Below, piece by piece: positions 1 to 8,359 of a stretch of DNA of 63,732 nucleotides. Source of the DNA: DUVY01 sp036562755. Lineage in GTDB: Bacteria; Bacillota; Clostridia; Christensenellales; DUVY01. Both the position numbers and the translations under genes were made by a program. The notes under the pieces were generated by a model, which was not told where the DNA came from, searched no databases, and worked only from the letters and a program-made list of their open reading frames with translations. Position 1 is the first letter of the stretch; every line of letters begins with the position of its first letter. The stretch lies in the NCBI GenBank assembly GCA_036562755.1, contig DATCJN010000040.1, positions 1 through 63,732 on the forward strand, read 5' to 3'.

Positions 1-777
1 CCCTTTATCCGCGCTATAGACGAATACGAACTTATAAAAGAAGGCGACAAGATAGCCGTTTGCATTTCGGGCGGCAAGGATTCCTTTTTGATGGCCAAAT
101 GCTTTCAAGAACTAAAGCGTAGAAGCCCCGTTAAGTTTGAGGCAGAATTTTTGGTAATGAATCCCGGATATTCTCCCGAAAGCATGGATTTAATTTACCA
201 AAACGCACGGCTTATGAACATTCCGATAACGGTATTTGAGACCAACATCTTTGAAGTAGTCGACCAGGCGGGCGGCTCGCCTTGCTATCTATGCGCAAGA
301 ATGAGACGCGGATATCTATATAAAAACGCGCAAAACCTGGGTTGCAACAAAATAGCGCTCGCGCACCATATGGACGACGCCATAGAAACGGTCTTAATGA
401 GCATGTTTTACGGCTCGGAATTTAAGACTATGATGCCCAAGCTAAAGAGCGCAAATTTTAAGGGAATGGAATTAATCCGCCCTATGTATATGATAAGAGA
501 AAAATATGTCAAGGCGTGGGCTAGGTATAACGGACTTGAGTTTTTAAGGTGCGCGTGCAAGATTACCCAAAGATACGCTGATAACCAAAAGTCCAGCAAA
601 CGCTTTGAAATAAAAGAGTTAATCGCTTCTTTGGAAAAAGAAAATCCCGATATACCGCATAACATTTTTAATAGCATGCACAACGTTAACTTAGACACCG
701 TGATAGCTTACCGCCAAGGCGGCAAAAAGCATAATTTTTTGGACGACTACGACAAAAGCGAAGTTTACGATGAATAG
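1..777 (+). CDS. TtcA-family tRNA 2-thiocytidine biosynthesis protein (5' partial)
   Basis: The reading frame is open from base 1, so the N-terminus lies outside the window. The visible part begins just before a PP-loop ATP-pyrophosphatase motif (SGGKDS at about bases 67-84). A CxxC pair (CYLC) about 75 residues further on and a later CAC segment match the cysteines that hold an Fe-S cluster in TtcA-type enzymes. Family knowledge: these proteins adenylate a tRNA base (C32 in TtcA) and replace its oxygen with sulfur in the cytoplasm. The exact base modified cannot be read from sequence. The next gene starts 35 bp downstream and appears to have its own promoter. Confidence 0.82.
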   Translation, partial: PFIRAIDEYELIKEGDKIAVCISGGKDSFLMAKCFQELKRRSPVKFEAEFLVMNPGYSPESMDLIYQNARLMNIPITVFETNIFEVVDQAGGSPCYLCARMRRGYLYKNAQNLGCNKIALAHHMDDAIETVLMSMFYGSEFKTMMPKLKSANFKGMELIRPMYMIREKYVKAWARYNGLEFLRCACKITQRYADNQKSSKRFEIKELIASLEKENPDIPHNIFNSMHNVNLDTVIAYRQGGKKHNFLDDYDKSEVYDE

Positions 778-797
778 ACTGAAACTTTTGCGTTTTG

Positions 798-812
798 TGA
801 TATAATTGATTT
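798..812 (+). promoter_or_regulatory. Extended -10 promoter with probable leaderless start
   Basis: TGATATAAT (798-806) is a perfect -10 hexamer with an extended TG. The ATG of the next gene is at 813, where transcription would be expected to start. No Shine-Dalgarno sequence and no good -35 are visible, so the mRNA may be leaderless. Confidence 0.6.
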
Positions 813-1439
813 ATGCCTTTTGATTTTAAAAAAGAATTTAAAAATTTATATTCGCCCTCCGATAAGCCCGAAATTATCCTGGTTCCGCCTATGAACTTTT
901 TGGCCGTATATGGCAAGGGCGATCCAAACCGGGAAGGCGGAGAATATAAACAGGCTGTGGAACTGCTATACGGCGCAGCTTATACTATCAAGACCAGCCC
1001 TAAAAATAACTATAATATAGAAGGGTTTTTTGACTATGTCGTGCCTCCCTTAGAGGGATTATGGCAAAGTCCAAACGCTGACTTGGTTAATAAAGACGAA
1101 TTAAGCTGGATTTCGCTGATAAGGCTTCCCAATTTTGTCAAGGAAAGCGACATTCAACGGGCAAAAGCGTTTGCCGCCCAAAAGAAGAAAAAGGATTTTT
1201 CATCGGTCGAGTTTTTTTGCTATGACGAAGGATTGTGCGTTCAATGCCTGCATATAGGCCCCTACGACGACGAGCCGCAGACTATTGAAAAAATGAAAAC
1301 CTTTGCTAAAGAGCAGGGTTATATAATAGACATAACTCCTGCCAGATACCACCACGAAATTTACTTAAGCAACCCAAATAATACCGAACCTTCCAAATTA
1401 AAAACAATTATAAAGCTTCCTATAAAAAAATCTATTTAG
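813..1439 (+). CDS. GyrI-like small-molecule-binding domain protein
   Basis: A 208-residue soluble protein resembling the stand-alone GyrI-like (SHS2 fold, COG4832) family. The start (PFDFKKEFKNLY) and the later segments VPPMNFLAVYGKGDP and CLHIGPYDDEP are typical of it. Related domains bind small hydrophobic molecules, either as the effector domain of BmrR/Rob-type regulators or alone; some members hydrolyse cyclopropanoid toxins. There is no DNA-binding domain, so a sensor, sequestration or hydrolase role is more likely than transcription control. The ligand is unknown. The start at 813 is fixed by a -10 box ending 6 nt upstream, and there is no ribosome binding site. Confidence 0.75.
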   Translation: MPFDFKKEFKNLYSPSDKPEIILVPPMNFLAVYGKGDPNREGGEYKQAVELLYGAAYTIKTSPKNNYNIEGFFDYVVPPLEGLWQSPNADLVNKDELSWISLIRLPNFVKESDIQRAKAFAAQKKKKDFSSVEFFCYDEGLCVQCLHIGPYDDEPQTIEKMKTFAKEQGYIIDITPARYHHEIYLSNPNNTEPSKLKTIIKLPIKKSI

Positions 1440-1497
1440 CAAGTTTTTTAAAACTTGCTTTTTTTATTTATCATACTAAAATATTTTTTTATAGAAT

Positions 1498-1526
1498 TTG
1501 CAATACCTTATCAAAAGTGCTATTAT
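1498..1526 (+). promoter_or_regulatory. Sigma-A type promoter for the PLP aminotransferase
   Basis: TTGCAA (1498-1503) and TATTAT (1521-1526) are separated by 17 nt. Transcription would begin near 1533, leaving a short leader with AGGG at 1546-1549 before the ATG at 1559. Confidence 0.55.
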
Positions 1527-1558
1527 TATATAAATTATTATTTTTAGGGTTTATGTCT

Positions 1559-2749
1559 ATGAGCCTAAACTTTAGCGACCGCATCCAGAATATGGCGGGC
1601 ACGGCCACCAGAGAAATTCTTAAACTTACGGCCAATCCTGAAATAATTTCGTTCGCGGGAGGGCTGCCCGCAAGCCAATGCCTGCCCGTTCAAGAAGTAG
1701 CCCGGATTACGCAAGAATTATTATCAAGCGACGACGCAATAAAAATATTGCAATACGGCACCACGCAAGGAACTTACCGCTTAAGAGAGCTTTGCGCGGA
1801 CTATGTAAAGACTTTTGGAATCAACAACGCTTCCCCCGAGGAAATCTTAATCGTAAGCGGCGGCCAGCAAGGAATAGACCTTGCATGCAGAGCGTTTCTG
1901 AACAAGGGCGATACCGTTTTGGTGGAATCGCCTACATATCTGGCGTTTTTGCAAATAGCGGCGGCTTATGAAGTCAATATAATAGGCGTAAACTCTGTCG
2001 CAGACGGATTGGATACTGAAGACCTAGAAAGAAAGATAAAACAATACTCGCCTAAACTTATCTATCTGGTGCCCACTTTCTCCAACCCCACGGGCAAGAC
2101 CTATCCATTGGAAAAGAGAAAGCAAATAGCCCAGATAACCCAAAAATATAATGTAATATTAGTTGAGGACGATCCTTACAGCAAGCTAAGGTTTGACGGC
2201 GAGGATGTGCCCTCAATAAAAAGCGTGGGCGGCGATAATATAATCTTTATAACCAGTTTTTCTAAGATAATCTCGCCGGGGCTTAGAATAGGTTTGGCCG
2301 TTTCAAGCGCGCCTATCATTCAGCAGATGGAAAAATGCAAGCAGGGCGCGGACGTGCATACCTCGCACTTAAGCCAAGCGATAGTAAAAGAGTTCTTAAA
2401 GCGCGATTTAATTAAAAATCAAATAGAAAAGGTAAAACCTATATATAAATCCAAAAAAGAATTAATGGAACAAGCGCTTGAAAAATATATGCCCCAAGAA
2501 TTAGAATTTACCCGTCCCGAAGGCGGCATGTTTATATGGGGCGAGTTTAAGGCGGAGATAAACACCCACGCTTTGTTCACTAAAGCAATAGAAAGAAAGG
2601 CGGCTTATGTTTACGGGCATGTTTTTTATCCGCAAAACCAGGGATATAATACTTTAAGACTTAATTTCTCCAACGCCACGCCGGAGCAAATCGACAGAGG
2701 CATAAAGGCGCTTGGGGATATGTTTAAAGAAGAATTAATAAAAAAATAA
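1559..2749 (+). CDS. PLP-dependent aminotransferase, 2-aminoadipate/MocR-like class I
   Basis: A fold-type I aminotransferase of about 396 residues. The N-terminal EIISFAGGLPA motif, the FSNPTG substrate/cofactor segment, the VEDDPYS Asp/Tyr pair and the SFSKIISPGLRIG lysine motif mark the LysN/ARO8-like group, which transaminates 2-aminoadipate, aromatic or branched-chain amino acids with 2-oxoglutarate. There is no N-terminal GntR helix-turn-helix, so it is an enzyme and not a MocR regulator. The ATG at 1559 sits 9 nt after AGGG and is preferred over an in-frame GTG at 1517 that would add an atypical hydrophobic extension. tyrS follows 16 bp later, probably in the same transcript. The real substrate is not readable from sequence. 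Confidence 0.85.
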   Translation: MSLNFSDRIQNMAGTATREILKLTANPEIISFAGGLPASQCLPVQEVARITQELLSSDDAIKILQYGTTQGTYRLRELCADYVKTFGINNASPEEILIVSGGQQGIDLACRAFLNKGDTVLVESPTYLAFLQIAAAYEVNIIGVNSVADGLDTEDLERKIKQYSPKLIYLVPTFSNPTGKTYPLEKRKQIAQITQKYNVILVEDDPYSKLRFDGEDVPSIKSVGGDNIIFITSFSKIISPGLRIGLAVSSAPIIQQMEKCKQGADVHTSHLSQAIVKEFLKRDLIKNQIEKVKPIYKSKKELMEQALEKYMPQELEFTRPEGGMFIWGEFKAEINTHALFTKAIERKAAYVYGHVFYPQNQGYNTLRLNFSNATPEQIDRGIKALGDMFKEELIKK

Positions 2750-2765
2750 AACAGGACAAAAGACT

Positions 2766-3983
2766 ATGGCAAGAAATGTAATGGACATCCTGCGCGAGCG
2801 GGGTTTTATCAAACAAACTATTTACGAAGACGAATTATATAAAAAATTGGATCAAGAGTCCGTAGTATTTTATATCGGCTTTGATCCTACGGCGGACAGT
2901 TTGCACATCGGCCATTATATTCCCATTATGGCCATGGCGCACATGCAAAGGGCGGGACATAAGCCTATTGCCTTAATCGGCGGCGGAACGGCAATGATTG
3001 GCGACCCTTCGGGCAGATCGGACTTGAGAACGATGATGACTAAGGAGACAATCGAGCATAACTCCAATAAGTTCAAAGTCCAGATGCAGCGCTTTATAAA
3101 TTTTGAAGGCGAAAACAAAGCGATTTTGCTCAACAACGCCGATTGGCTATTAAATCTAAATTATATCGAGTTTATAAGAGACATAGGCGTGCATTTTTCT
3201 GTCAACAAAATGCTAACCGCCGAATGCTTTAAAATCCGCATGGAAACGGGTTTAACTTTTTTAGAATTTAACTACATGCCTATGCAGGCATATGACTTTT
3301 TGTTTTTGAATAGAAATTACAACTGCTCGCTGCAGTTAGGCGGCAACGACCAGTGGTCCAATATGCTGGCAGGCGTGGATTTAATCCGCCGCAAAGAGCA
3401 AAAAGACGCTTTCTGCATGACCTTTACCCTGCTTGAAACCTCCGAAGGCAAGAAGATGGGCAAGACGGCTAAAGGCGCTTTATGGCTTGACAAAGACAAG
3501 ACTTCCCCTTACGACTTCTATCAATACTTTAGAAATGTCGAGGATCAAAAGGTCAAAGAGTGTTTGTGTCTGTTGACCTTTATGGATATGGCTGAAATCA
3601 ACGAGCTTACCAAATACCAAGACGAGCGAATAAATACCGCTAAAGAGCGGCTCGCTTACGAGGTAACACGCCTGGTACACGGCAAAGAAGAGGCGGACAA
3701 GGCGCGCGAAATGGCGCTGGCTGCGTTTGCGGGCGCGTCCGATAATTTACCCACCCAAACCGTAAAAGCCGACCTCAATATGCCGGTAGTGGATATCATG
3801 GTTTTAGCGGGCGTGGCAGATTCTAAGAGCCAGGCAAGAAGGCTGATCGAAGGCGGCGGCGTAAGCATTGACGAAGCCAAAGTTGAATCAGTCGAAGACC
3901 TGTTGTCCAAATACTCAAGCTCAAAAGAGTTTGTGCTGCACAAAGGTAAGAAGGTTCATATCAAGGTCGTTTTGGATGAATGA
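2766..3983 (+). CDS. tyrS: Tyrosyl-tRNA synthetase
   Basis: Charges tRNA-Tyr with tyrosine in the cytoplasm. The 405-residue length is normal for a bacterial TyrRS. The class I signature is HIGH (about residues 47-50, in DSLHIGHYIP). The KMSKS-equivalent loop reads KMGKT, a common TyrRS variant. The C-terminal 65 residues form an S4-like RNA-binding domain (VDIMVLAGVADSKSQARRLIEGGGV). AGGA lies upstream of the ATG at suitable spacing. The stop overlaps the start of the next gene by 8 nt, indicating translational coupling. No T-box precedes it, unlike many Firmicutes tyrS genes. Confidence 0.96.
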   Translation: MARNVMDILRERGFIKQTIYEDELYKKLDQESVVFYIGFDPTADSLHIGHYIPIMAMAHMQRAGHKPIALIGGGTAMIGDPSGRSDLRTMMTKETIEHNSNKFKVQMQRFINFEGENKAILLNNADWLLNLNYIEFIRDIGVHFSVNKMLTAECFKIRMETGLTFLEFNYMPMQAYDFLFLNRNYNCSLQLGGNDQWSNMLAGVDLIRRKEQKDAFCMTFTLLETSEGKKMGKTAKGALWLDKDKTSPYDFYQYFRNVEDQKVKECLCLLTFMDMAEINELTKYQDERINTAKERLAYEVTRLVHGKEEADKAREMALAAFAGASDNLPTQTVKADLNMPVVDIMVLAGVADSKSQARRLIEGGGVSIDEAKVESVEDLLSKYSSSKEFVLHKGKKVHIKVVLDE

Positions 3984-4590
3984 GTACCTAACCATAGGTT
4001 CGCTTGCACAGACAGAGATTGTTATTAATAAATCGCGCTTTTTAGCGAAAGCGTATCCCGTAAAGAGCTGGGAACACGCTTGCGAAATTTTAAAAGACTT
4101 AAAAAAGACATATTGGGACGCTACCCATGTTTGCTACGGCTGCGTAGCGGACAAACTAGGCAACAATATGCGCTTTTCGGACGACGGCGAGCCTGCGGGT
4201 ACGGCGGGCAAGCCTATCCTGGACGTGATAAGACAAAAAAATTTAAGACAGGTCTTGGTCGCCGTTATCAGATATTTCGGAGGCATAAAGCTAGGCGCCG
4301 GCGGTCTTGTGCGCGCGTATTCCAAAGCCGCTAGCGAAGTTTTAAAAACTGCGGATATCGTTACGATTAAGCCCAAGACCGGCGTAACTTTTGCGGTAAG
4401 CTACCCTGATTTAAGCAAAATAGAATATTTGTTGCAAAACGAGAACATAGAATTGATCAACAAAGAATGGGGCGAGAATGTAAAGGTTGAGCTGAATGTA
4501 GTTTCGGACTACGTAAATGAATTTTTGAATAGTCTAAAAAACGCCCTTGGAATATACGACTGTGATATTATTTTAAAAGAAGGTGTATAA
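3976..4590 (+). CDS. YigZ/IMPACT (UPF0029) family protein
   Basis: A 204-residue protein with the full family signature: RFSDDGEPAGTAGKPIL near residue 65, followed by RYFGGIKLGAGGLVRAYSKAA. It has the two-part layout of an N-terminal IMPACT domain and a C-terminal ferredoxin-like domain (DUF1949). Members are linked to translation control; the eukaryotic relative IMPACT antagonises Gcn2, while the bacterial role is not settled. The ATG at 3976 overlaps the end of tyrS by 8 nt, so the two are co-translated. An open frame continues upstream inside tyrS but has no start context. Confidence 0.9.
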   Translation: MNEYLTIGSLAQTEIVINKSRFLAKAYPVKSWEHACEILKDLKKTYWDATHVCYGCVADKLGNNMRFSDDGEPAGTAGKPILDVIRQKNLRQVLVAVIRYFGGIKLGAGGLVRAYSKAASEVLKTADIVTIKPKTGVTFAVSYPDLSKIEYLLQNENIELINKEWGENVKVELNVVSDYVNEFLNSLKNALGIYDCDIILKEGV

Positions 4591-4594
4591 AAAA

Positions 4595-5650
4595 ATGGAA
4601 ATCATCAAAACACAAAATCCAAAACCCAAGCCTACAGGCAAGATAAAGTTTGGAACAGTGTTTACCGACCACATGTTTGTCGCCAAATATTCCAAAGACA
4701 AGGGCTGGCACGACGAAAAGATTATACCCTATCAACCTTTTGTTTTGGAGCCTTCAGCCTCCATATTCCACTACGGACAAGGCGTGTTTGAGGGTCTAAA
4801 GGCATATAAAAACAAAAAAGGCGAGATTTTGATGTTTAGGCCTTTGGAAAACTTCAAAAGAATGAATTCTTCCAATGAACGCATGATGATTCCGCCCATA
4901 GACGAAGAAAAAATGCTCCAAAACCTAGTGGAACTGGTGCGTCTTGAAAAAGACTGGATTCCTACGGGAGAGGGCGAATCCTTGTATATCCGCCCCGCTA
5001 TTATAGCAAACGACAACTGCTTAGGCGTGCATACAGCGGAAAATTATATAATGTTTATTATTCTATCGCCCGTAGGAGCGTATTACGCGCATGGGCTTGC
5101 GCCCGTCAGACTATATGTCGAAGAATTTTATGTGCGCGCGGCAAAGGGCGGCACGGGACATTATAAATTTATAGGCAATTACGCCGCAAGCCTAAAGGCA
5201 AGCGACAAAGCCGAAAAACTGGGTTACGACCAGGTATTATGGCTGGACGCCCAATACAAAAAATATGTCGAAGAAGTCGGCAGCATGAATATCTTCTTCG
5301 TAAAAAACGGCGAGGTTATCACGCCTTCGCTTGGCGGCAGCATCTTGCCCGGTATTACCAGAATGTCCGTAATCGAGCTTTTGAGATATAAAGGCTACAA
5401 GGTTACCGAAAGACTTATAGATATAGAAGAAGTCATTGAGGGCATTAAGAGCGGCGAAATTACCGAATGCTTCGGAACGGGCACGGCCGCGGTAATATCT
5501 CCCGTCGGCGTCATCGGTTACGAAGGCCAGGATTATACCATCGGCGACGGCAATACGGGCAAGATCACCATGGATACTTATAAGAGCCTGACGGCAATCC
5601 AATACGGCGAAGCACCCGATATATTTAACTGGGTATATAAAGTTGAATAA
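4595..5650 (+). CDS. ilvE: Branched-chain amino acid aminotransferase
   Basis: A fold-type IV PLP enzyme of 351 residues that interconverts Leu/Ile/Val and their 2-oxo acids, completing the pathway encoded by the ilv-leu operon 3 kb downstream. Diagnostic segments are SIFHYGQGVFEGLKAYK, the lysine region GTGHYKFIGNYAASLKA, GSMNIFFV and ECFGTGTAAVISPVG. The ATG at 4595 has AGAAGG about 10 nt upstream; an in-frame GTG at 4583 lies inside that ribosome binding site and is unlikely. An intrinsic terminator follows immediately, so it ends the aminotransferase-tyrS-yigZ-ilvE transcript. Confidence 0.95.
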   Translation: MEIIKTQNPKPKPTGKIKFGTVFTDHMFVAKYSKDKGWHDEKIIPYQPFVLEPSASIFHYGQGVFEGLKAYKNKKGEILMFRPLENFKRMNSSNERMMIPPIDEEKMLQNLVELVRLEKDWIPTGEGESLYIRPAIIANDNCLGVHTAENYIMFIILSPVGAYYAHGLAPVRLYVEEFYVRAAKGGTGHYKFIGNYAASLKASDKAEKLGYDQVLWLDAQYKKYVEEVGSMNIFFVKNGEVITPSLGGSILPGITRMSVIELLRYKGYKVTERLIDIEEVIEGIKSGEITECFGTGTAAVISPVGVIGYEGQDYTIGDGNTGKITMDTYKSLTAIQYGEAPDIFNWVYKVE

Positions 5651-5656
5651 AACATG

Positions 5657-5685
5657 AGCGCCCCGCAAAATGGGCGCTTTTTTTT
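5657..5685 (+). terminator. Intrinsic terminator after ilvE
   Basis: GCGCCC (5658-5663) pairs with GGGCGC (5672-5677) around an 8-nt loop, followed by eight T residues. Confidence 0.9.
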
Positions 5686-5855
5686 AATCTTATTTTCTAT
5701 TTCATTATAAGATAACGCATACGATCATTTTATCTATTTTTATTTTAATTTTATAATTTTAGTTTTTTATTCCAACGTTGGAAAAATTTTTACATTGAAA
5801 TTTTGTATTTTTTCATATATCCTTTAATTGAAAAAAAATAGGCGAGGGATATAAT

Positions 5856-6905
5856 ATGAAAAGGATATTAGTTTTTTTGTGTGTTTTTTTAGCGTTTACT
5901 TCTGTTGTGTTCTTTGGTTGCGATTCCAAAACTCAAACCATACCTACGGATCTAATTGAGAACGACAGCAACGAAAGCGGCAATGAAAGCAAAAACGAGA
6001 CGATCGATATAGGCGGCGATGATTTTTCTCAAGAGCCTAGCGCGCCCGCATTGATATTGAGCCAATATAAAGTTCAAGCCACGACAACTGTCAACATAAG
6101 GGCTGACGCATCGACCGGCGCGCAAGTTTTGGGACAGCTTAAAAACTTTGACACATTGCCTTTGATCGCTAAAACGGGTAATTGGTATCAAGTATATTAC
6201 AACCAAAAGCCCGCGTATGTGTCGGCGTCTTACGCCAATGTAGTGCAATGGAACAACCATACCGAACAGTTGGTCACGGGCTTAGAAGTTCAGGCTTTGA
6301 CTTCAGTTAATATTAGACAAGAGCCTTCGACTTTGAGCGCGGTTTTGGGCAAGCTCAATAGGCTGGAACACTTGCCTTTGGTAGAACAATACTCTTCAAA
6401 GTGGTATAAGGTTTTATTTCAAGGCCAAGAAGCCTTTGTCAGCGCCGAATATACAAGGATTTTCGACCCCGAAAAAGCCGACGCTCTAGTCCAAAACATA
6501 ATCGCGGAAGGCAAAAAGGTTTTGGGAGTGCCTTATGAATTCGGAGCGCAAAGGCTGTTGTATGACGGCAAAATTAATTCCAAGTTTACGGGCAAAACCT
6601 TTGACTGCTCCTCTTTCGTGCAATACGCTTACTACAAGGGCGCCGGAATTGTCCTAAAGGAAACTTCAAGAAGCCAAAGCCAAGAAGGCATATTAATTAA
6701 TGAAGACGAACTCCAGGCGGGAGATTTAATCTTCATGTGGAGCTCGGCAAGAAGATACAACACCGGTCTAGAGCGCATTGGCCATGTGGTAATATACATT
6801 GGCGACAATAAAATATTACATACCTGGGGCACGGGCGGCGTAAGAATTCAAGAATATTCGGAAGGCTGGAGAGAAAGATTTATCTTAGCGCGCAGAATGA
6901 TATAA
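5856..6905 (+). CDS. SH3b-SH3b-NlpC/P60 lipoprotein, probable cell-wall peptidase
   Basis: The 349-residue protein begins with a lipoprotein signal (lipobox FFGC, Cys about residue 22) and a Ser/Asn/Glu-rich linker. Two bacterial SH3 repeats follow (about residues 72-125 and 145-205; both contain VNIR...L(K/N) and WY(Q/K)V segments). The C-terminal NlpC/P60 domain has Cys in FDCSSFVQYAY, His in GHVVIYIG and a third polar residue in LHTWG. Such enzymes cut D-Glu-containing peptide bonds in peptidoglycan; the SH3b domains target the wall. GAGGG precedes the ATG. It stands alone, after the ilvE terminator and 107 bp before the next gene. Confidence 0.9.
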   Translation: MKRILVFLCVFLAFTSVVFFGCDSKTQTIPTDLIENDSNESGNESKNETIDIGGDDFSQEPSAPALILSQYKVQATTTVNIRADASTGAQVLGQLKNFDTLPLIAKTGNWYQVYYNQKPAYVSASYANVVQWNNHTEQLVTGLEVQALTSVNIRQEPSTLSAVLGKLNRLEHLPLVEQYSSKWYKVLFQGQEAFVSAEYTRIFDPEKADALVQNIIAEGKKVLGVPYEFGAQRLLYDGKINSKFTGKTFDCSSFVQYAYYKGAGIVLKETSRSQSQEGILINEDELQAGDLIFMWSSARRYNTGLERIGHVVIYIGDNKILHTWGTGGVRIQEYSEGWRERFILARRMI

Positions 6906-7012
6906 AGCATATAAAGTATAATAATCACCATTAGAGCAAAAGATTATTTGACTTATATTCTATTATCGGCTATATATATTATGCTATACATAATAAAAAA
7001 GGAGCAAAAGAC

Positions 7013-7507
7013 ATGGATGCAATAGAGGCAATAAAAACGAGAAAGAGCGTGCGAAATTTTTCATCAAGACCCATACCTAATACTATTATTTATGATATCA
7101 TAGATTGCGCTCGACTTGCTCCAAGCGCAAAAAACCTTCAGCCTTGGCGTTTTGTAGTCGTAACCGACCAAAGAATGAAACAAGCTATTGCCACGATTAC
7201 CGATTACGGCAAATTCTTGGAAAAAGCGCCAGCTATAATCGCGGTCTTTTGCTCAGAAACTAAATACATGGTCGAAGACGGATGCGCGGCGACTCAAAAC
7301 ATCTTGCTTGCCGCTACCGCGCACGGACTGGGCTCTTGTTGGGTAGCCGGACATAATAAACATTATGAAAAAAGCGTGGGTATTTTGCTGAACGCGCCCA
7401 AAGATATGAGGCTTATATCTTTGGTCGCGCTAGGCTATCACGACAATACTATAGGCAGAGTCAAAAAGCGCAACGTCGAAGACGTATTATTTTACGAGCA
7501 TTTTTAA
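7013..7507 (+). CDS. Nitroreductase-family flavoprotein
   Basis: A short (164-residue) member of the FMN-dependent nitroreductase superfamily. The N-terminal IKTRKSVRNF motif, the LAPSAKNLQPWRFVVV segment and the C-terminal glycine-rich GLGSCWVAG region make up the FMN site. Members reduce nitroaromatics, quinones or flavins with NAD(P)H in the cytoplasm; the natural substrate cannot be assigned. A strong ribosome binding site (AAAAAGGAG) lies before the ATG. The gene is followed by a hairpin terminator and appears monocistronic. Confidence 0.88.
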   Translation: MDAIEAIKTRKSVRNFSSRPIPNTIIYDIIDCARLAPSAKNLQPWRFVVVTDQRMKQAIATITDYGKFLEKAPAIIAVFCSETKYMVEDGCAATQNILLAATAHGLGSCWVAGHNKHYEKSVGILLNAPKDMRLISLVALGYHDNTIGRVKKRNVEDVLFYEHF

Positions 7508-7551
7508 ACAATAATAGTAAAATCTTTGATAAAAAGTCTTTGATAGATTAA

Positions 7552-7592
7552 CACAAATTTGTATCATATTTTTGACAAATTTGTGCTTTTTT
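7552..7592 (+). terminator. Intrinsic terminator after the nitroreductase
   Basis: CACAAATTTGT (7552-7562) and ACAAATTTGTG (7575-7585) form an 11-bp perfect stem with a 12-nt loop, followed by CTTTTTT. Each arm contains a palindrome, so protein binding is also possible. Confidence 0.7.
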
Positions 7593-7625
7593 GCCGACAA
7601 TTATTTTATTAAATGGTTATTATTC

Positions 7626-7654
7626 TTTACAGTTTATAATTGTTATGCTATAAT
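7626..7654 (+). promoter_or_regulatory. Strong sigma-A promoter for the XRE regulator
   Basis: TTTACA (7626-7631) and a perfect TATAAT (7649-7654) are separated by 17 nt. Transcription would start near 7661, about 50 nt before the ATG. Confidence 0.8.
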
Positions 7655-7710
7655 AACTTGCGTTAATTCGTTGGAAACGAAAAAATTTTACTTATGGAGA
7701 AAGGGTGGTT

Positions 7711-7923
7711 ATGGAAAAAGCGTTTGCGAAAAACTTAAGAGCGCTTCGCAAAGAGCGCAAGTTAAGTCAACAAAAGCTTGCAAGCCAAGTAGGCGTAACA
7801 CAACAATGCGTAAGCGAATGGGAAAAAGGCAAGATTGAGCCTACTATGTCTCCTCTTTGGAGATTGGCTGATGTTTTTGATATCAGCATTGACGAACTGA
7901 TTGGCCGCAAGGAATTGATTTAA
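7711..7923 (+). CDS. Small XRE-family DNA-binding protein
   Basis: A 70-residue protein that is almost entirely one Cro/CI-type helix-turn-helix: LRALRKERKLSQQKLASQVGVTQQCVSEWEKGKIEPTM, followed by a short FDISIDELIGRKE tail typical of single-domain XRE regulators. It should bind an operator as a dimer. The ATG at 7711 follows AAGGGTGG closely; an in-frame GTG two codons upstream lies inside that ribosome binding site. The gene has its own promoter and terminator and no partner gene, so its targets are unknown. It does not look phage-linked, since no phage genes are nearby. Confidence 0.9.
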   Translation: MEKAFAKNLRALRKERKLSQQKLASQVGVTQQCVSEWEKGKIEPTMSPLWRLADVFDISIDELIGRKELI

Positions 7924-7931
7924 CAAAATTA

Positions 7932-7959
7932 AAAGACGGTTCTAAACCGTCTTTTTTTT
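7932..7959 (+). terminator. Intrinsic terminator after the XRE regulator
   Basis: AAGACGGTT and AACCGTCTT form a stem around a short loop (CTA), followed by a run of T. Confidence 0.9.
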
Positions 7960-8042
7960 ATAATCGGATTTATTTTTAAGACAACATCACATTAATATGA
8001 ACAAATAGTCTTTAAAAATCATATCTTATTATAATTTTATCG

Positions 8043-8072
8043 TTGACAAAAGAACTCTTTTTATGATATTAT
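8043..8072 (+). promoter_or_regulatory. Promoter of the ilv-leu operon
   Basis: A perfect -35 TTGACA (8043-8048) and an extended -10 TGATATTAT (hexamer 8067-8072) have 18-nt spacing. Transcription would start near 8080, just before the T-box leader. Confidence 0.75.
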
Positions 8073-8089
8073 CTTTGATAAATATATTC

Positions 8090-8335
8090 TGACAATGACC
8101 GGAACAAGTAAGTTAATTTGTCGGACTTTGGAGAGAGCTGTCGGAAGGTGCAAGACAGCAAGTCGGAATTAACCGAACTCATCCGCGAGTCATTTGCCCG
8201 AAAGGATACCGAGTAGACGCAAACGCTTAACTCCCGTTAAAGAGTTACAACGAGGTTTTGGGTTGCCCCAAAACGAAGTTGAGTGGTACCGTGGCACTGT
8301 TCACCTCAAGAAAGTAATTTCTTGAGGTTTTTTTA
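8090..8335 (+). ncRNA. T-box leader, leucine-specific (CUC specifier)
   Basis: Stem I can be drawn: a basal helix AATGAC/GTCATT, a specifier loop, the helix GTTAATT/AATTAAC and a GCTGTC/GACAGC apical stem. In the specifier loop, AGTA on the 5' side faces GAA on the 3' side (the loop-E pattern), and the codon after GAA is CTC (Leu). The T-box sequence GAGTGGTACCGTGG is at 8281-8294; its TGGT would pair with ACCA, matching a tRNA with discriminator base A as in bacterial tRNA-Leu. The leader ends in a strong terminator. Family knowledge: uncharged tRNA-Leu binding stabilises the antiterminator and turns on the downstream genes. An out-of-register ATC (Ile) overlaps the codon but fits the loop less well. 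Confidence 0.92.
8304..8334 (+). terminator. T-box-controlled terminator of the ilv-leu leader
   Basis: CCTCAAGAAA (8304-8313) and TTTCTTGAGG (8318-8327) form a perfect 10-bp stem with a 4-nt loop, followed by seven T. It would be disrupted when tRNA-Leu is uncharged. Confidence 0.92.
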
Positions 8336-8359
8336 TAATAAGACGGAGAGCTGATAACA

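Noticed and set aside
1678..1971. Plus-strand frame of 97 codons inside the aminotransferase gene
   Set aside because: Arg-rich shadow of a clear coding frame; no start signal or family likeness.
5237..5668. Minus-strand frame of 143 codons opposite ilvE
   Set aside because: Antisense shadow of a conserved gene, with no ribosome binding site.
8127..8200. Possibility of an RNA element other than a T-box in the ilvB leader
   Set aside because: The T-box sequence, loop-E pattern, specifier and coupled terminator all agree with a T-box.
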